Shown: positions 15,704 to 24,085 of the stretch, one piece after another
Position numbering within the stretch: the first letter of the stretch is position 1
How the letters are laid out: each line of letters opens with the position of its first letter
NCBI RefSeq assembly: GCF_034675845.1
Contig: NZ_JAUCCU010000001.1
Location: forward strand, 2,232,001-2,296,000
DNA length: 64,000 bases
Direction of reading: 5' to 3'
From: Castellaniella sp.
GTDB taxonomy: Bacteria; Pseudomonadota; Gammaproteobacteria; Burkholderiales; Burkholderiaceae_B
Program-made: the position numbers and the translations under genes
The notes under the pieces: generated by a model
Seen by the model: the letters and a program-made list of their open reading frames with translations, nothing else
Told to the model about the DNA's origin: nothing
Database searches by the model: none

Positions 15704-15955
15704 ATGCCAACGACACCTGTGTCGATTGATGTGACCAGGATGTATGTCCGACTGGTTAAGCGAAGGACAGATGGTTTCATCGAATTCGAGTTCGCGATTG
15801 GCGAGCCCGATATCTATGTCGAAATGATTTTGCCAAGTGATGCCTATGCTGCATTTTGCGAGATCAATCGACCAGAAGAACTTCCTCCCCGAGACACTCT
15901 TGATGAATCCGGTCTGGGACTAAGCCTCAGCCAGGCTGTCAAACGCCTGAGTTGA
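15704..15955 (+). CDS. dmpK: Phenol hydroxylase assembly subunit DmpK
   Basis: 83 residues starting at an ATG with AGGAG upstream. The sequence (TRMYVRLVKRRTDGFIEFEF) matches the small DmpK/PhK family. DmpK is not needed for turnover but helps form the active iron-containing oxygenase. It is the first gene after the promoter-operator at 15579-15607 and is followed by dmpL after 31 bases. Length and order fit dmpKLMNOP operons. Confidence 0.88.
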   Translation: MPTTPVSIDVTRMYVRLVKRRTDGFIEFEFAIGEPDIYVEMILPSDAYAAFCEINRPEELPPRDTLDESGLGLSLSQAVKRLS

Positions 15956-15986
15956 TCAATTCTTTTCACATCTTGGAGGCACATCA

Positions 15987-16973
15987 ATGAGCATTGATCT
16001 GCGCACCGTAACTTTGCAGCCTTTGCGTCAAACCTACGGCCATATCGCTCGGCGATTTGGTGATAAGCCTGCTTCTCGCTATCAAGAAGGCACCTACGAT
16101 CTTCAGGCCGATGCCAATTTTCATTATCGGCCTACGTGGGGTCCCCAATACGAAATTTTTGATGCCAGTCGCAGCGCCATCAAACTGGCCGATTGGTATG
16201 TCCTGAAGGACCCACGCCAATATTATTATGGTGCATACACCATCGCACGCGCTCGCAGCCAGGAAGTTGCCGAGGCCGGATTCAACTTTGTCGAAGACAA
16301 TAATCTTGTCGCCGATATGGATCTGGCCTTGCTTGAAAAAGCACTGACTGTTTTGGTTCCGCTGCGTCATGTGGCCTGGGGCGCCAACATGAATAATGCT
16401 TCGATCGGGGCTTATGGCTACGGGGCGGCATTGGCGCAGGCTGCGGTCTTTCATGCCATGGATCACCTTGGCATTGCTCAATATCTCACGCGTATTGGCC
16501 TGGTGCTGGCAGACCCATCCACGCTGGATGCCGCCAAAGCCGCTTGGCAAGACAGCCCCGAATGGCAGGGCTTGCGCAAATATGTCGAAGACTCGTTTGT
16601 GATCCAGGACCCCGTCGAACTCCACATTGCCCAAAATCTGGTGCTGGATGGCCTCATGTATCCGTTGATCTTTGAGTCCTTCATCAAAGACAACCTCAAT
16701 GTGCCCGGCGGCACTGCATTGGCAACCCTGACACGCTTTATGTCCGAATGGTTTATCGAAACCCGGAAATGGGTAGATGCCACCACCAAGGCAATCGTGG
16801 CCGAGTCCAGCGAAAACCAACAGATCGTGCAAGGCTGGCTGGATCGTCTGTTGCCACAGGCAGAAGCGGCACTACTCCCCATTGCCAAGATCACTCACGG
16901 CGACCAAGCGGCGGCTGCCGTTCAGTCGGCTCGCGCAACACTGGACTCGCGGCTCAAAAAGTCCGGTCTGTAG
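15987..16973 (+). CDS. dmpL: Phenol hydroxylase oxygenase beta subunit DmpL
   Basis: 328 residues. It has the ferritin-like helical fold of the small hydroxylase subunit, with stretches typical of the family (RPTWGPQYEIFDASRSAI, DPRQYYYGAYTIARA). It lacks the diiron ligands found in DmpN, as expected. It pairs with DmpN (and DmpO) in an (LNO)2 oxygenase that adds one oxygen atom to phenol to give catechol. GGAGG precedes the ATG; dmpM starts 9 bases after the stop. Confidence 0.93.
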   Translation: MSIDLRTVTLQPLRQTYGHIARRFGDKPASRYQEGTYDLQADANFHYRPTWGPQYEIFDASRSAIKLADWYVLKDPRQYYYGAYTIARARSQEVAEAGFNFVEDNNLVADMDLALLEKALTVLVPLRHVAWGANMNNASIGAYGYGAALAQAAVFHAMDHLGIAQYLTRIGLVLADPSTLDAAKAAWQDSPEWQGLRKYVEDSFVIQDPVELHIAQNLVLDGLMYPLIFESFIKDNLNVPGGTALATLTRFMSEWFIETRKWVDATTKAIVAESSENQQIVQGWLDRLLPQAEAALLPIAKITHGDQAAAAVQSARATLDSRLKKSGL

Positions 16974-16981
16974 GAGACATC

Positions 16982-17251
16982 ATGGCTACCGTATTCATTG
17001 CCCTGCAAACCACCGATGAAGCACGCTACATCATCGAGGCCATCATGGCCGATAACCCCCATGCTGTGTTGCACGAGCAACCAGCCATGGTAAAGATCGA
17101 TGCGCAAAACCTGCTCACCATCAAACGCGAATCCATCGAAGAACGCATGGGTCGCGATTTTGATATGCAGGAGCTTAACGTCTACACCATCACCCTGGCA
17201 GGCAATATCGAAGAAACCGATGATGCCTTGACCCTGAGCTGGCACGCCTAA
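16982..17251 (+). CDS. dmpM: Phenol hydroxylase effector (coupling) protein DmpM
   Basis: 89 residues from ATG 16982; the longer upstream frame is spurious. It belongs to the MmoB/DmpM family of cofactor-free effector proteins that bind the oxygenase and couple electron transfer to oxygen activation. Features include VFIALQTTDEARYIIEAI and the C-terminal TLSWHA. It lies between dmpL and dmpN with gaps of 8-9 bases. Confidence 0.92.
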   Translation: MATVFIALQTTDEARYIIEAIMADNPHAVLHEQPAMVKIDAQNLLTIKRESIEERMGRDFDMQELNVYTITLAGNIEETDDALTLSWHA

Positions 17252-17260
17252 GGAAGAAAA

Positions 17261-18805
17261 ATGGACACGCATAACCAAAAAGCCAAGCTGAATATCAAAG
17301 AAAAATATCAGCACATGACTCGGGGCCTGGACTGGAATCCGAGCTATCAAAAGTTCGAGGATATATTTCCGTACGCCCAGTACGAGGGTCTGAAGATTCA
17401 CAACTGGGATAACTGGGAAGATCCTTTCCGCATGACGATGGATTCCTACTGGAAATATCAGGCTGAAAAAGAGCGCAAGCTTTATGCCATCATCGATGCC
17501 TTTACCCAGAATAACGGTCACCTCAAGGTCACGGATGCCCGCTACCTGAATACCGTCAAGCTGTTCCTGACGGGTGTGACGCCTCTGGAATACATGGCGC
17601 ACCGCGGCTTTGCGCATGTGGGGCGACAGATTCCCGGCGGTGGTGCACGGGTTGCCTGCTTGATGCAGTCGGTCGACGAAGTCCGGCATGCGCAGACCCA
17701 GATCCACGCCATTTCAAACTACAACAAACACTACAACGGCTTTCATGAATTCCGCCACATGCATGATCGTGTGTGGTATCTGTCCGTGCCCAAGAGCTTC
17801 TTTGATGATGCTTTCAGCGCGGGGCCATTCGAGTTTCTGCTGTCCATCTCGTTTTCCTTTGAATACGTGCTGACCAATCTGCTGTTCGTGCCCTTTGTAT
17901 CTGGCGCAGCCTACAACGGCGACATGAACACGATGGCCTATGGCTTCTCGGCTCAGTCCGACGAGGCGCGTCACATGACGCTGGGTCTCGAGGTCATCAA
18001 GTTCATTCTCGAACAAGACCCTGATAATCTGCCGATTATCCAACGTTGGGTTGATAAGTGGACATGGCGCGGTTATCGCGTGCTGACATTGGTGGCCATG
18101 ATGATGGACTATATGCTGCCAAAGCGCACCATGAGCTGGAAAGAAGCCTGGGAAATCTACTTCGAAGAAAACGGCGGGGCGCTATTCAAGGATTTGGCCC
18201 GTTATGGCATCAAGGTGCCCAAGTGCGTGGATACCATTGCGCTTGAAAAAGACCATTTGTCGCACCAGGCCTGGAACACTCTGTATAACTATGGGGCCGC
18301 TGCTGCTTTCCATACCTGGACGCCGTCTGCCTCAGAGATGGACTGGCTGTCTTCCAAGTACCCGGACTCTTTCGATAAATTGTATCGGAATCGCCTGGAA
18401 TTCCAATCCGAACAAGAAGCTCAGGGCAATCGTTTCTATAACAAGACCTTGCCCATGCTGTGCCAGGTTTGCCAGATTCCGATGATGTTCACTGAACCCG
18501 GCGACCCCACCAAGATCTGCTACCGAGAAACCGAATACAAGGGCGATAAATACCACTTTTGCTCGGATCATTGCATGCACATATTCCAGAACGAGCCTGA
18601 AAAATACAGCCAGGCCTGGCTGCCCGTGCATCAGATCTACCAGGGGAACTGCTTCCCCGAAGGCACTGACCCGACTGTAGAAGGTTTTGATCCGCTGGCT
18701 GCTGTGCTGCAGTACTACAAGATCGATCGGGACAATCTGGACTTCAACGGATCTGAAGATCAAAAGAACTTTGCCGCCTGGAATGGCCAGGCTACTCAAA
18801 ACTAA
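17261..18805 (+). CDS. dmpN: Phenol hydroxylase oxygenase alpha subunit DmpN (diiron)
   Basis: 514 residues. The carboxylate-bridged diiron site is complete: E110, the first DExRH motif (E140/H143), E201 and the second DExRH motif (E235/H238). A C-terminal YHS-type segment (about 395-450) has paired cysteines C401/C404 and C434/C438 that probably bind zinc. This is the catalytic subunit converting phenol, and usually methylphenols, to catechols with O2 and NADH-derived electrons. It lies in the usual order between dmpM and dmpO. All ligands are present, so it should be active. Confidence 0.95.
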   Translation: MDTHNQKAKLNIKEKYQHMTRGLDWNPSYQKFEDIFPYAQYEGLKIHNWDNWEDPFRMTMDSYWKYQAEKERKLYAIIDAFTQNNGHLKVTDARYLNTVKLFLTGVTPLEYMAHRGFAHVGRQIPGGGARVACLMQSVDEVRHAQTQIHAISNYNKHYNGFHEFRHMHDRVWYLSVPKSFFDDAFSAGPFEFLLSISFSFEYVLTNLLFVPFVSGAAYNGDMNTMAYGFSAQSDEARHMTLGLEVIKFILEQDPDNLPIIQRWVDKWTWRGYRVLTLVAMMMDYMLPKRTMSWKEAWEIYFEENGGALFKDLARYGIKVPKCVDTIALEKDHLSHQAWNTLYNYGAAAAFHTWTPSASEMDWLSSKYPDSFDKLYRNRLEFQSEQEAQGNRFYNKTLPMLCQVCQIPMMFTEPGDPTKICYRETEYKGDKYHFCSDHCMHIFQNEPEKYSQAWLPVHQIYQGNCFPEGTDPTVEGFDPLAAVLQYYKIDRDNLDFNGSEDQKNFAAWNGQATQN

Positions 18806-18815
18806 GGAGATCACC

Positions 18816-19175
18816 ATGGCCGTCAAAGCATTGGGTCCCTACGATTTTCCGCCCCGTGACCGTCTCGAGAACTTCCACGGCAACCAGCTTACTTATATAG
18901 GCTGGGAAGATCATTTGCTGTTTTGCGCCCCGTTTTGTTTTCCGTTTCCGCCTGATATGCCCTTCGGGGCCATTATCAGCGATGTCTTGCCCGGCGCCTT
19001 TGGTTATCACCCGGATTTTGCCAAGATCAATTGGGATCAGGTCCAGTGGTTCAAGTCTGGCCAGCCCTGGGTTCCACAGGTAGGCAAATCATTGGCCGAA
19101 AACGGTTTAGGCCATAAGGATGTCTTGCGGTTTCGAACCCCAGGCCTCAAGGGAATTAATAATTCCTGCATGTAA
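18816..19175 (+). CDS. dmpO: Phenol hydroxylase oxygenase gamma subunit DmpO
   Basis: 119 residues from ATG 18816 (AAGGAG upstream). The sequence matches the DmpO family (KALGPYDFPPRDR, LLFCAPFCFPFPPDMPF). The protein is the small structural subunit of the oxygenase hexamer. It follows dmpN by 10 bases and precedes dmpP by 33 bases. Confidence 0.92.
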   Translation: MAVKALGPYDFPPRDRLENFHGNQLTYIGWEDHLLFCAPFCFPFPPDMPFGAIISDVLPGAFGYHPDFAKINWDQVQWFKSGQPWVPQVGKSLAENGLGHKDVLRFRTPGLKGINNSCM

Positions 19176-19208
19176 GACGCATATTAGGTTGTCAAAGGTA
19201 GGTGCAGC

Positions 19209-20264
19209 ATGTCGTACGAACTCAGGATTGAACCGCTGGGTGCAGCAATCGAAGTCGAAGAGGATCAAACCATTCTTGATGCAGCCTTGCGTGCAGGGCT
19301 ATGGCTTCCCCATGCCTGTTGCCATGGCCTGTGCGCTACCTGCAAGGTGCAGGTGGTGGATGGGGAAATCGATCATGGCGAGGCCTCAAGCTACGCCCTG
19401 ATGGATTTCGAACGCGAAGAAGGCAAGGCGCTGGCTTGTTGTGCCCGCCTGGAAAGCGATACGGTGATCGAAGTCGAAATCGATGCGGATCCGGATGCTC
19501 GATCCATTCCGGTACGGGATTTCTCCGGAATAGTCACCCAGGTGGTGGCCTTGACCCCCACGGTCAAGGCCATCCATATTCAGCTTGACGAAGCCATCGA
19601 TTTTCAGGCAGGGCAGTATATAAACCTGCAAATCGATGGTGGCCGACTGTCCCGGGCCTTTTCGTTGGCCCGCGCGCCGGCCGATGACCACCATATAGAA
19701 CTCAATGTGCGGCTGGTTCCAGGGGGTGAGGGCACTACCTGGATCCACGAACACCTGCGCGAAGGCATGGCCGTGCAGATATCCGGCCCATATGGACGGT
19801 TCTTCGTGCGTAAATCCGAGGCCATGCCGTCGCTGTTCATTGCGGGAGGCTCAGGGCTGTCCAGTCCTAGATCAATGATTCTGGATATGCTCGCAGAAGA
19901 TCCTGATGCAAAAATTGCATTGATCTATGGGCAACGCACCCGTGATGAACTCTATTACCACGAAGAGTTTCTCGAATTAGCGCAAAACCATGGTGGCTTG
20001 GCTTATGTCCCCGTGCTGTCTCACGAACCCGAGGACTCATCCTGGGATGGTCTTCGTGGCTTTGTGCACGATGCGGCACTGGCGCATTTTCAGCAAGATT
20101 TCCGCGGCTGGAAAGCCTATTTATGCGGCCCGCCGCTCATGATAGAAGCCTGCATAGGCGCACTCATGCAAGGCCGTCTCTTCGAACGCGATATCTACAC
20201 CGAGAAATTCATTTCTGCTGCTGATGCGCAGCAACTACACAGCCCATTATTCAAGAGGCTCTAA
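19209..20264 (+). CDS. dmpP: Phenol hydroxylase NADH reductase DmpP
   Basis: 351 residues. An N-terminal plant-type ferredoxin domain has Cx4Cx2C in ACCHGLCATCKVQV and a distal Cys near ALACC. An FAD domain follows (RAFSLARAP) and then an NADH domain (GGSGLSSPRSM, YLCGPPLMIEA). It moves electrons from NADH through FAD and the 2Fe-2S centre to the DmpLNO oxygenase. dmpB begins 13 bases after its stop. All cofactor motifs are intact. Confidence 0.95.
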   Translation: MSYELRIEPLGAAIEVEEDQTILDAALRAGLWLPHACCHGLCATCKVQVVDGEIDHGEASSYALMDFEREEGKALACCARLESDTVIEVEIDADPDARSIPVRDFSGIVTQVVALTPTVKAIHIQLDEAIDFQAGQYINLQIDGGRLSRAFSLARAPADDHHIELNVRLVPGGEGTTWIHEHLREGMAVQISGPYGRFFVRKSEAMPSLFIAGGSGLSSPRSMILDMLAEDPDAKIALIYGQRTRDELYYHEEFLELAQNHGGLAYVPVLSHEPEDSSWDGLRGFVHDAALAHFQQDFRGWKAYLCGPPLMIEACIGALMQGRLFERDIYTEKFISAADAQQLHSPLFKRL

Positions 20265-20277
20265 AGGAGGCTATATC

Positions 20278-21183
20278 ATGGCTATTACTGGCGTACTGCG
20301 CCCCGGACATGCACAAATCCGGGTACTTGATCTCGACGAGGGTGTGCATCACTACCGTGATGTTCTGGGCTTGGTTGAAACCGGTCGTGATGCCCAAGGG
20401 CGCGTCTATCTGAAGGCCTGGGATGAGCGCGATCACCATAGCGTGATTCTTCGCCAGGCCGATGAAGCAGGGATTGATTTCTTTGGCTTCAAAGTGCTGG
20501 ATGCAGCCACGCTTGACCAGCTTGAGGCTGATCTCAATGCCTATGGCGTCGCGACGCACCGTATTCCTGCCAATGACCTCATGGAGACCGGCGAGCGGGT
20601 CCGTTTCGAAATCCCGTCAGGCCATCAAATAGAGCTGTATTGGCAGAAAAAGGATGTGGGCAACTGCCAGGCATACGTCAATCCAGAGCCCTGGACCAAA
20701 GAAAGCGAAACCGGCATTGGCCCCATTCGCCTGGATCATTGCCTGCTGTATGGCCCGGATATTGAAAAGGTCCAGGATATTTTTGTGAATGTGCTGGGCT
20801 TTTACCTGGTCGAGCACGTGGTGATGGAAGATGGCAAGACCGATCTGGCCATTTGGCTGTCATGCTCTATGAAGGCCCATGATATTGCCTTTGTGCGCCA
20901 CCCAGAACCCGGCAAGCTCCACCACACCTCGTTTTTGCTGGACAGTTGGGAAAAGGTTTTGCGTGCAGCCGACATTATGTCCATGAACAAGGTCTCTATC
21001 GACATCGGCCCCACGCGTCACGGAATTACACGCGGCACGACCATCTATGCCTTTGATCCCAGCGGTAATCGTTTTGAAACATTCAGCGGGGGCTATCAAA
21101 GCTACCCTGATTGGAAGCCCATCAAATGGACCTGGGAAGAAGTTCGGTACCGGAATCTTCTATCACGATCGCAAGCTGAATGA
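20278..21183 (+). CDS. dmpB: Catechol 2,3-dioxygenase (extradiol, class I.2)
   Basis: 301 residues from ATG 20278, preceded by a strong AAAGGAGG. It has two vicinal-oxygen-chelate domains and iron ligands H154, H216 and E267, aligned with those of XylE (153, 214, 265). It opens catechol to 2-hydroxymuconic semialdehyde. It ends the upper operon and is followed by a hairpin terminator at 21228-21265. The ferredoxin that reactivates it is encoded at the front of the cluster. Confidence 0.96.
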   Translation: MAITGVLRPGHAQIRVLDLDEGVHHYRDVLGLVETGRDAQGRVYLKAWDERDHHSVILRQADEAGIDFFGFKVLDAATLDQLEADLNAYGVATHRIPANDLMETGERVRFEIPSGHQIELYWQKKDVGNCQAYVNPEPWTKESETGIGPIRLDHCLLYGPDIEKVQDIFVNVLGFYLVEHVVMEDGKTDLAIWLSCSMKAHDIAFVRHPEPGKLHHTSFLLDSWEKVLRAADIMSMNKVSIDIGPTRHGITRGTTIYAFDPSGNRFETFSGGYQSYPDWKPIKWTWEEVRYRNLLSRSQAE

Positions 21184-21227
21184 GCGTTTCTTGTCAGTCG
21201 TGTCCTGATCCGATATCCAGATAATCG

Positions 21228-21265
21228 CTAGGGGCCTTCCGAGTCCTGATTCAGAAGGCCCCTAG
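21228..21265. terminator. Bidirectional terminator between dmpB and the GntR gene
   Basis: A perfect 12-bp stem (21228-21239 with 21254-21265), a 14-base loop, then TGGTTGCTTT on the plus side. It sits between two convergent genes and would end both transcripts. Confidence 0.7.
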
Positions 21266-21282
21266 TGGTTGCTTTATCGGGT

Positions 21283-22008
21283 TCAAGCTACCTTTTTGCC
21301 ATTACCGTTAAAGAAATCGATAGGCATTTTCTTGATTCCATCCAGAGTACGCAAAATATGCTCGGACAGGGCGGATCGGGCGCGGGTAACATCGCGCGCA
21401 ATCGCGGCTTCATACAGAATCACATGTTCCGAATGCACGTCTCGCACAATCGGTTGCTTGAGAATACTTAACCGACGATAGCGTTCGGATTGCTTATAAA
21501 GAATGCTTTGAAAATATTGTATCCAGCGAGATGGGCAGGCACTGATCAATGCATCATGAAAAGCTTTATTGCGCAGCTCCCATTCACAAGTGGAATCTGT
21601 GGCGCCAGCGGCGATTCTTTCTTCAACCCGGCTCAGGTGATGAAACGCTGCAATCAGTGTCGATTCCCAGTTTTCGTCGCCGTGCTTGATGGATTGTTCC
21701 AGTGCAGTGCATTCGATCAACAGTCGTGATCGTGTGATGTCTTCCAGATCATTCAAGGAGATGGGTGCCACCCGGAATCCACGTTGTCCCTGAGCGACGA
21801 CAAGCGTATCGGTCACCAGCATCAACAAGGCCTCGCGTAAGGTGCCAGCGCCTACATCGTATTGATCTTTAAGGTGTTCTACACGTAGTTTTTCGCCGGG
21901 TGGGTGGATGCCGCTGATGATGTTGTTGTGCAGTTGACGATAGGCTCCTTCCACCAATGTCTTGGGTTCGGCCGCATCAAGCAGTGCATTGATCTTGGGC
22001 TCAGTCAT
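21283..22008 (-). CDS. GntR/FadR-family regulator of the phenol pathway (AphS-like role)
   Basis: 241 residues from ATG 22008. A GntR winged helix (about 15-80; AYRQLHNNIISG, GAGTLREALLML) is followed by an all-helical FCD ligand domain with metal-site style histidines. GntR repressors such as AphS of Comamonas control phenol operons in other betaproteobacteria. It lies between the upper operon and the divergent lower operon, ideally placed to control both. The TTCTCGAtAT motif near both promoters is its likely target. The effector may be a pathway intermediate; this is inference. Confidence 0.85.
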   Translation of the reverse strand: MTEPKINALLDAAEPKTLVEGAYRQLHNNIISGIHPPGEKLRVEHLKDQYDVGAGTLREALLMLVTDTLVVAQGQRGFRVAPISLNDLEDITRSRLLIECTALEQSIKHGDENWESTLIAAFHHLSRVEERIAAGATDSTCEWELRNKAFHDALISACPSRWIQYFQSILYKQSERYRRLSILKQPIVRDVHSEHVILYEAAIARDVTRARSALSEHILRTLDGIKKMPIDFFNGNGKKVA

Positions 22009-22029
22009 AGGGGCTCCAGAATCTAAACG

Positions 22030-22060
22030 TTGACATAACAAATATTAAATTATATAGAAT
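22030..22060 (+). promoter_or_regulatory. Candidate promoter of the lower (meta) pathway operon
   Basis: A perfect TTGACA at 22030-22035. Possible -10 boxes are TATAGA (22053-22058, 17-base spacer) and TAGAAT (22055-22060, 19-base spacer). It lies about 100 bases before the first gene of the lower operon and just upstream of a pair of operator-like motifs. Confidence 0.5.
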
Positions 22061-22077
22061 AACAATTTATTCAATAA

Positions 22078-22106
22078 ATCTCGATATAGTTTGAAAATGT
22101 CGAGAA
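22078..22106. promoter_or_regulatory. Putative GntR operator pair at the lower-pathway promoter
   Basis: ATCTCGATAT (22078-22087) and an inverted TTCTCGACAT (22106-22097) have core centres 19 bp apart, close to the 20-bp spacing seen at 15575-15604. They lie roughly 20-45 bases downstream of the expected transcription start, where a bound repressor would block elongation. They also flank the promoter of the regulator gene. Confidence 0.55.
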
Positions 22107-22156
22107 AAGTAATATAATTGATTTTAATCTTATCCCGGTTGAATTTTGGGCTGTCT

Positions 22157-22603
22157 ATGTCTCTTTCCATCGAAACCCGCGTGATCACATGGCAGGCAGC
22201 GTTACAGGCTTGCCAGGCAGCCATCGCCAGCGCCGAAGCGCAGGGGCGTCATATCAATGTCGCAGTCACGGATAGGGCTGGCTTGCTGATGTGCTTTTTA
22301 CGCATGCCGTCGGCCTTTCCTCAGTCAATTTCCATTGCCCAAGAAAAAGCACGCACCGCAGCTGGTTTTGGTTTTCCTACCGCTCAGTGGATGGATGGCA
22401 TTGGCCACAGTGAAAGCATGAAGCTGGGCTTTGCCAATCAGCCGGGGCTGATCATTTTTGGCGGCGGACTGCCTATTTACGACCAGGGTGTTTTGGTGGG
22501 CGGCATCGGCGTCTCCGGGGCCTCCGAGGACGAAGATCAGCGCTGCGCGCAGGCCGGTCTTGATGCCATTGGGGCGGCCGTGTCGGCCAATGACCATAAT
22601 TAA
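22157..22603 (+). CDS. GlcG/HbpS family (DUF336) protein of the meta pathway
   Basis: 148 residues from ATG 22157. It has the compact alpha/beta fold of the GlcG/HbpS family (ACQAAIASAEAQG, FGGGLPIY, GGIGVSGASEDED). Some members bind haem; others occur in glycolate and aromatic catabolic operons without a firm role. No signal peptide is seen, so it is probably cytoplasmic. It is the first gene of the lower operon, 17 bases before dmpC. Its function in phenol breakdown is not established. Confidence 0.8.
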   Translation: MSLSIETRVITWQAALQACQAAIASAEAQGRHINVAVTDRAGLLMCFLRMPSAFPQSISIAQEKARTAAGFGFPTAQWMDGIGHSESMKLGFANQPGLIIFGGGLPIYDQGVLVGGIGVSGASEDEDQRCAQAGLDAIGAAVSANDHN

Positions 22604-22620
22604 TAGGACTTGAAAAGAAC

Positions 22621-24075
22621 ATGAAGGAAATCCGCAATTTCATCAACGGCGAATTTGTTGAAACGGCTCGGCACTTTACCAAGCGTTCACCGATGGATTA
22701 CAGCCCCATTGCTCGCGTGCATGAGGCCGGCAAAGCAGAAATCGATCGTGCGGTTGAGGCTGCCCATGCTGCATTGCGGGGGCCCTGGGGGAATCTTTCA
22801 CTCAGCGAACGGTCCGGCATGTTGTCGGCTTTGGTCGATGCAATCACCCTTCGGTTTGATGATTTCCTAGAGGCGGAATGCGCCGATACTGGCAAGCCCC
22901 GCAGCCTGGCAGCACATCTGGATATCCCTCGGGGGGCTGCTAATTTCAAAGTCTTTGCAGATCTTATCCGCAGTGTTCCGGCAGAATTTTTTGAAAGCGC
23001 CACGCCCGATGGCAGGGGGGCACTGAATTACTCCATCCGTCGCCCGGTGGGTGTGATTGGCGTCGTCTGTCCCTGGAATTTGCCGCTTCTGCTCATGACC
23101 TGGAAGGTCGGCCCTGCGTTGGCCTGTGGCAATACGGTGGTCGTCAAACCCTCCGAAGAAACGCCGCAAACCGCCACGTTGCTAGGCGAGGTCATGAATC
23201 AGGTGGGCATTCCCGCCGGGGTTTATAACGTCGTGCATGGATTTGGGCCTGATTCTGCAGGTGCCTTTCTCACCGAGCACCCCAAGGTCAATGCCATTAC
23301 CTTTACGGGCGAGACACGCACAGGGACAGCCATCATGAAGGCGGCGGCTCAGGGCGCACGTCCTGTGTCTCTGGAATTAGGGGGCAAGAACCCGGCCATT
23401 GTTTTTGCAGATTGCGACCTCGATGCAGCCATCGAAGGCTGTTTGCGCTCGTCCTTTTCCAATAGCGGCCAGGTTTGTCTGGCGACAGAGCGCATCTATG
23501 TCGAACGCCCGTTATTTGAAAAGTTTGTGCAGCGCCTCAAAGAAGGGGCTGAAGCGCTCAAGATCGGTTGTCCCGATGACGAAGGCGTCGAGTTGGGGCC
23601 ACTGGTCTCGCGTGAACACCAGGAAAAGGTGTTGTCCTACTACCGCAAGGCAGCAGGCATGGGGGCCACGGTTGTTACCGGCGGGGGGGTTCCTCCGATG
23701 CCAGAGCGTCTTGCGCAGGGCTGCTGGGTGCAGCCGACGATCTGGACCGGTCTGGATGACGATTCCATCATTGCTCGTGAAGAAATCTTTGGCCCTTGCG
23801 TGTTGGTCCAGCCCTTCGATGCGGAAGACGAAGTCATTCGCCGAGCCAATGACACCGAGTACGGCCTGGCCTGTTCCATCTGGACTCAGAACCTCTCCCG
23901 AGCCCATCGGGTGGCGGCCCAAATAGAGGCTGGCCTTGTCTGGGTCAATTCCTGGTTTCTGCGCGAATTGCGTGCGCCATTTGGTGGATCAAAACAATCA
24001 GGTATTGGGCGTGAAGGCGGTGTGCACTCACTCGAGTTCTACACCGAGCTGCGTAATATTTGTATCAAGCTATAG
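22621..24075 (+). CDS. dmpC: 2-Hydroxymuconic semialdehyde dehydrogenase
   Basis: 484 residues of the NAD-dependent aldehyde dehydrogenase family. The catalytic Cys is C286 (SGQVCLATE), the general base is E252 (LELGGKNP), and the cofactor motif is FTGETRTG. The sequence is of the DmpC/XylG type. It oxidises the ring-cleavage product to 4-oxalocrotonate (2-hydroxymuconate). It is the only entry into the lower pathway encoded here, since the DmpD hydrolase gene is missing. Confidence 0.93.
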   Translation: MKEIRNFINGEFVETARHFTKRSPMDYSPIARVHEAGKAEIDRAVEAAHAALRGPWGNLSLSERSGMLSALVDAITLRFDDFLEAECADTGKPRSLAAHLDIPRGAANFKVFADLIRSVPAEFFESATPDGRGALNYSIRRPVGVIGVVCPWNLPLLLMTWKVGPALACGNTVVVKPSEETPQTATLLGEVMNQVGIPAGVYNVVHGFGPDSAGAFLTEHPKVNAITFTGETRTGTAIMKAAAQGARPVSLELGGKNPAIVFADCDLDAAIEGCLRSSFSNSGQVCLATERIYVERPLFEKFVQRLKEGAEALKIGCPDDEGVELGPLVSREHQEKVLSYYRKAAGMGATVVTGGGVPPMPERLAQGCWVQPTIWTGLDDDSIIAREEIFGPCVLVQPFDAEDEVIRRANDTEYGLACSIWTQNLSRAHRVAAQIEAGLVWVNSWFLRELRAPFGGSKQSGIGREGGVHSLEFYTELRNICIKL

Positions 24076-24085
24076 GTGCCTTTCC

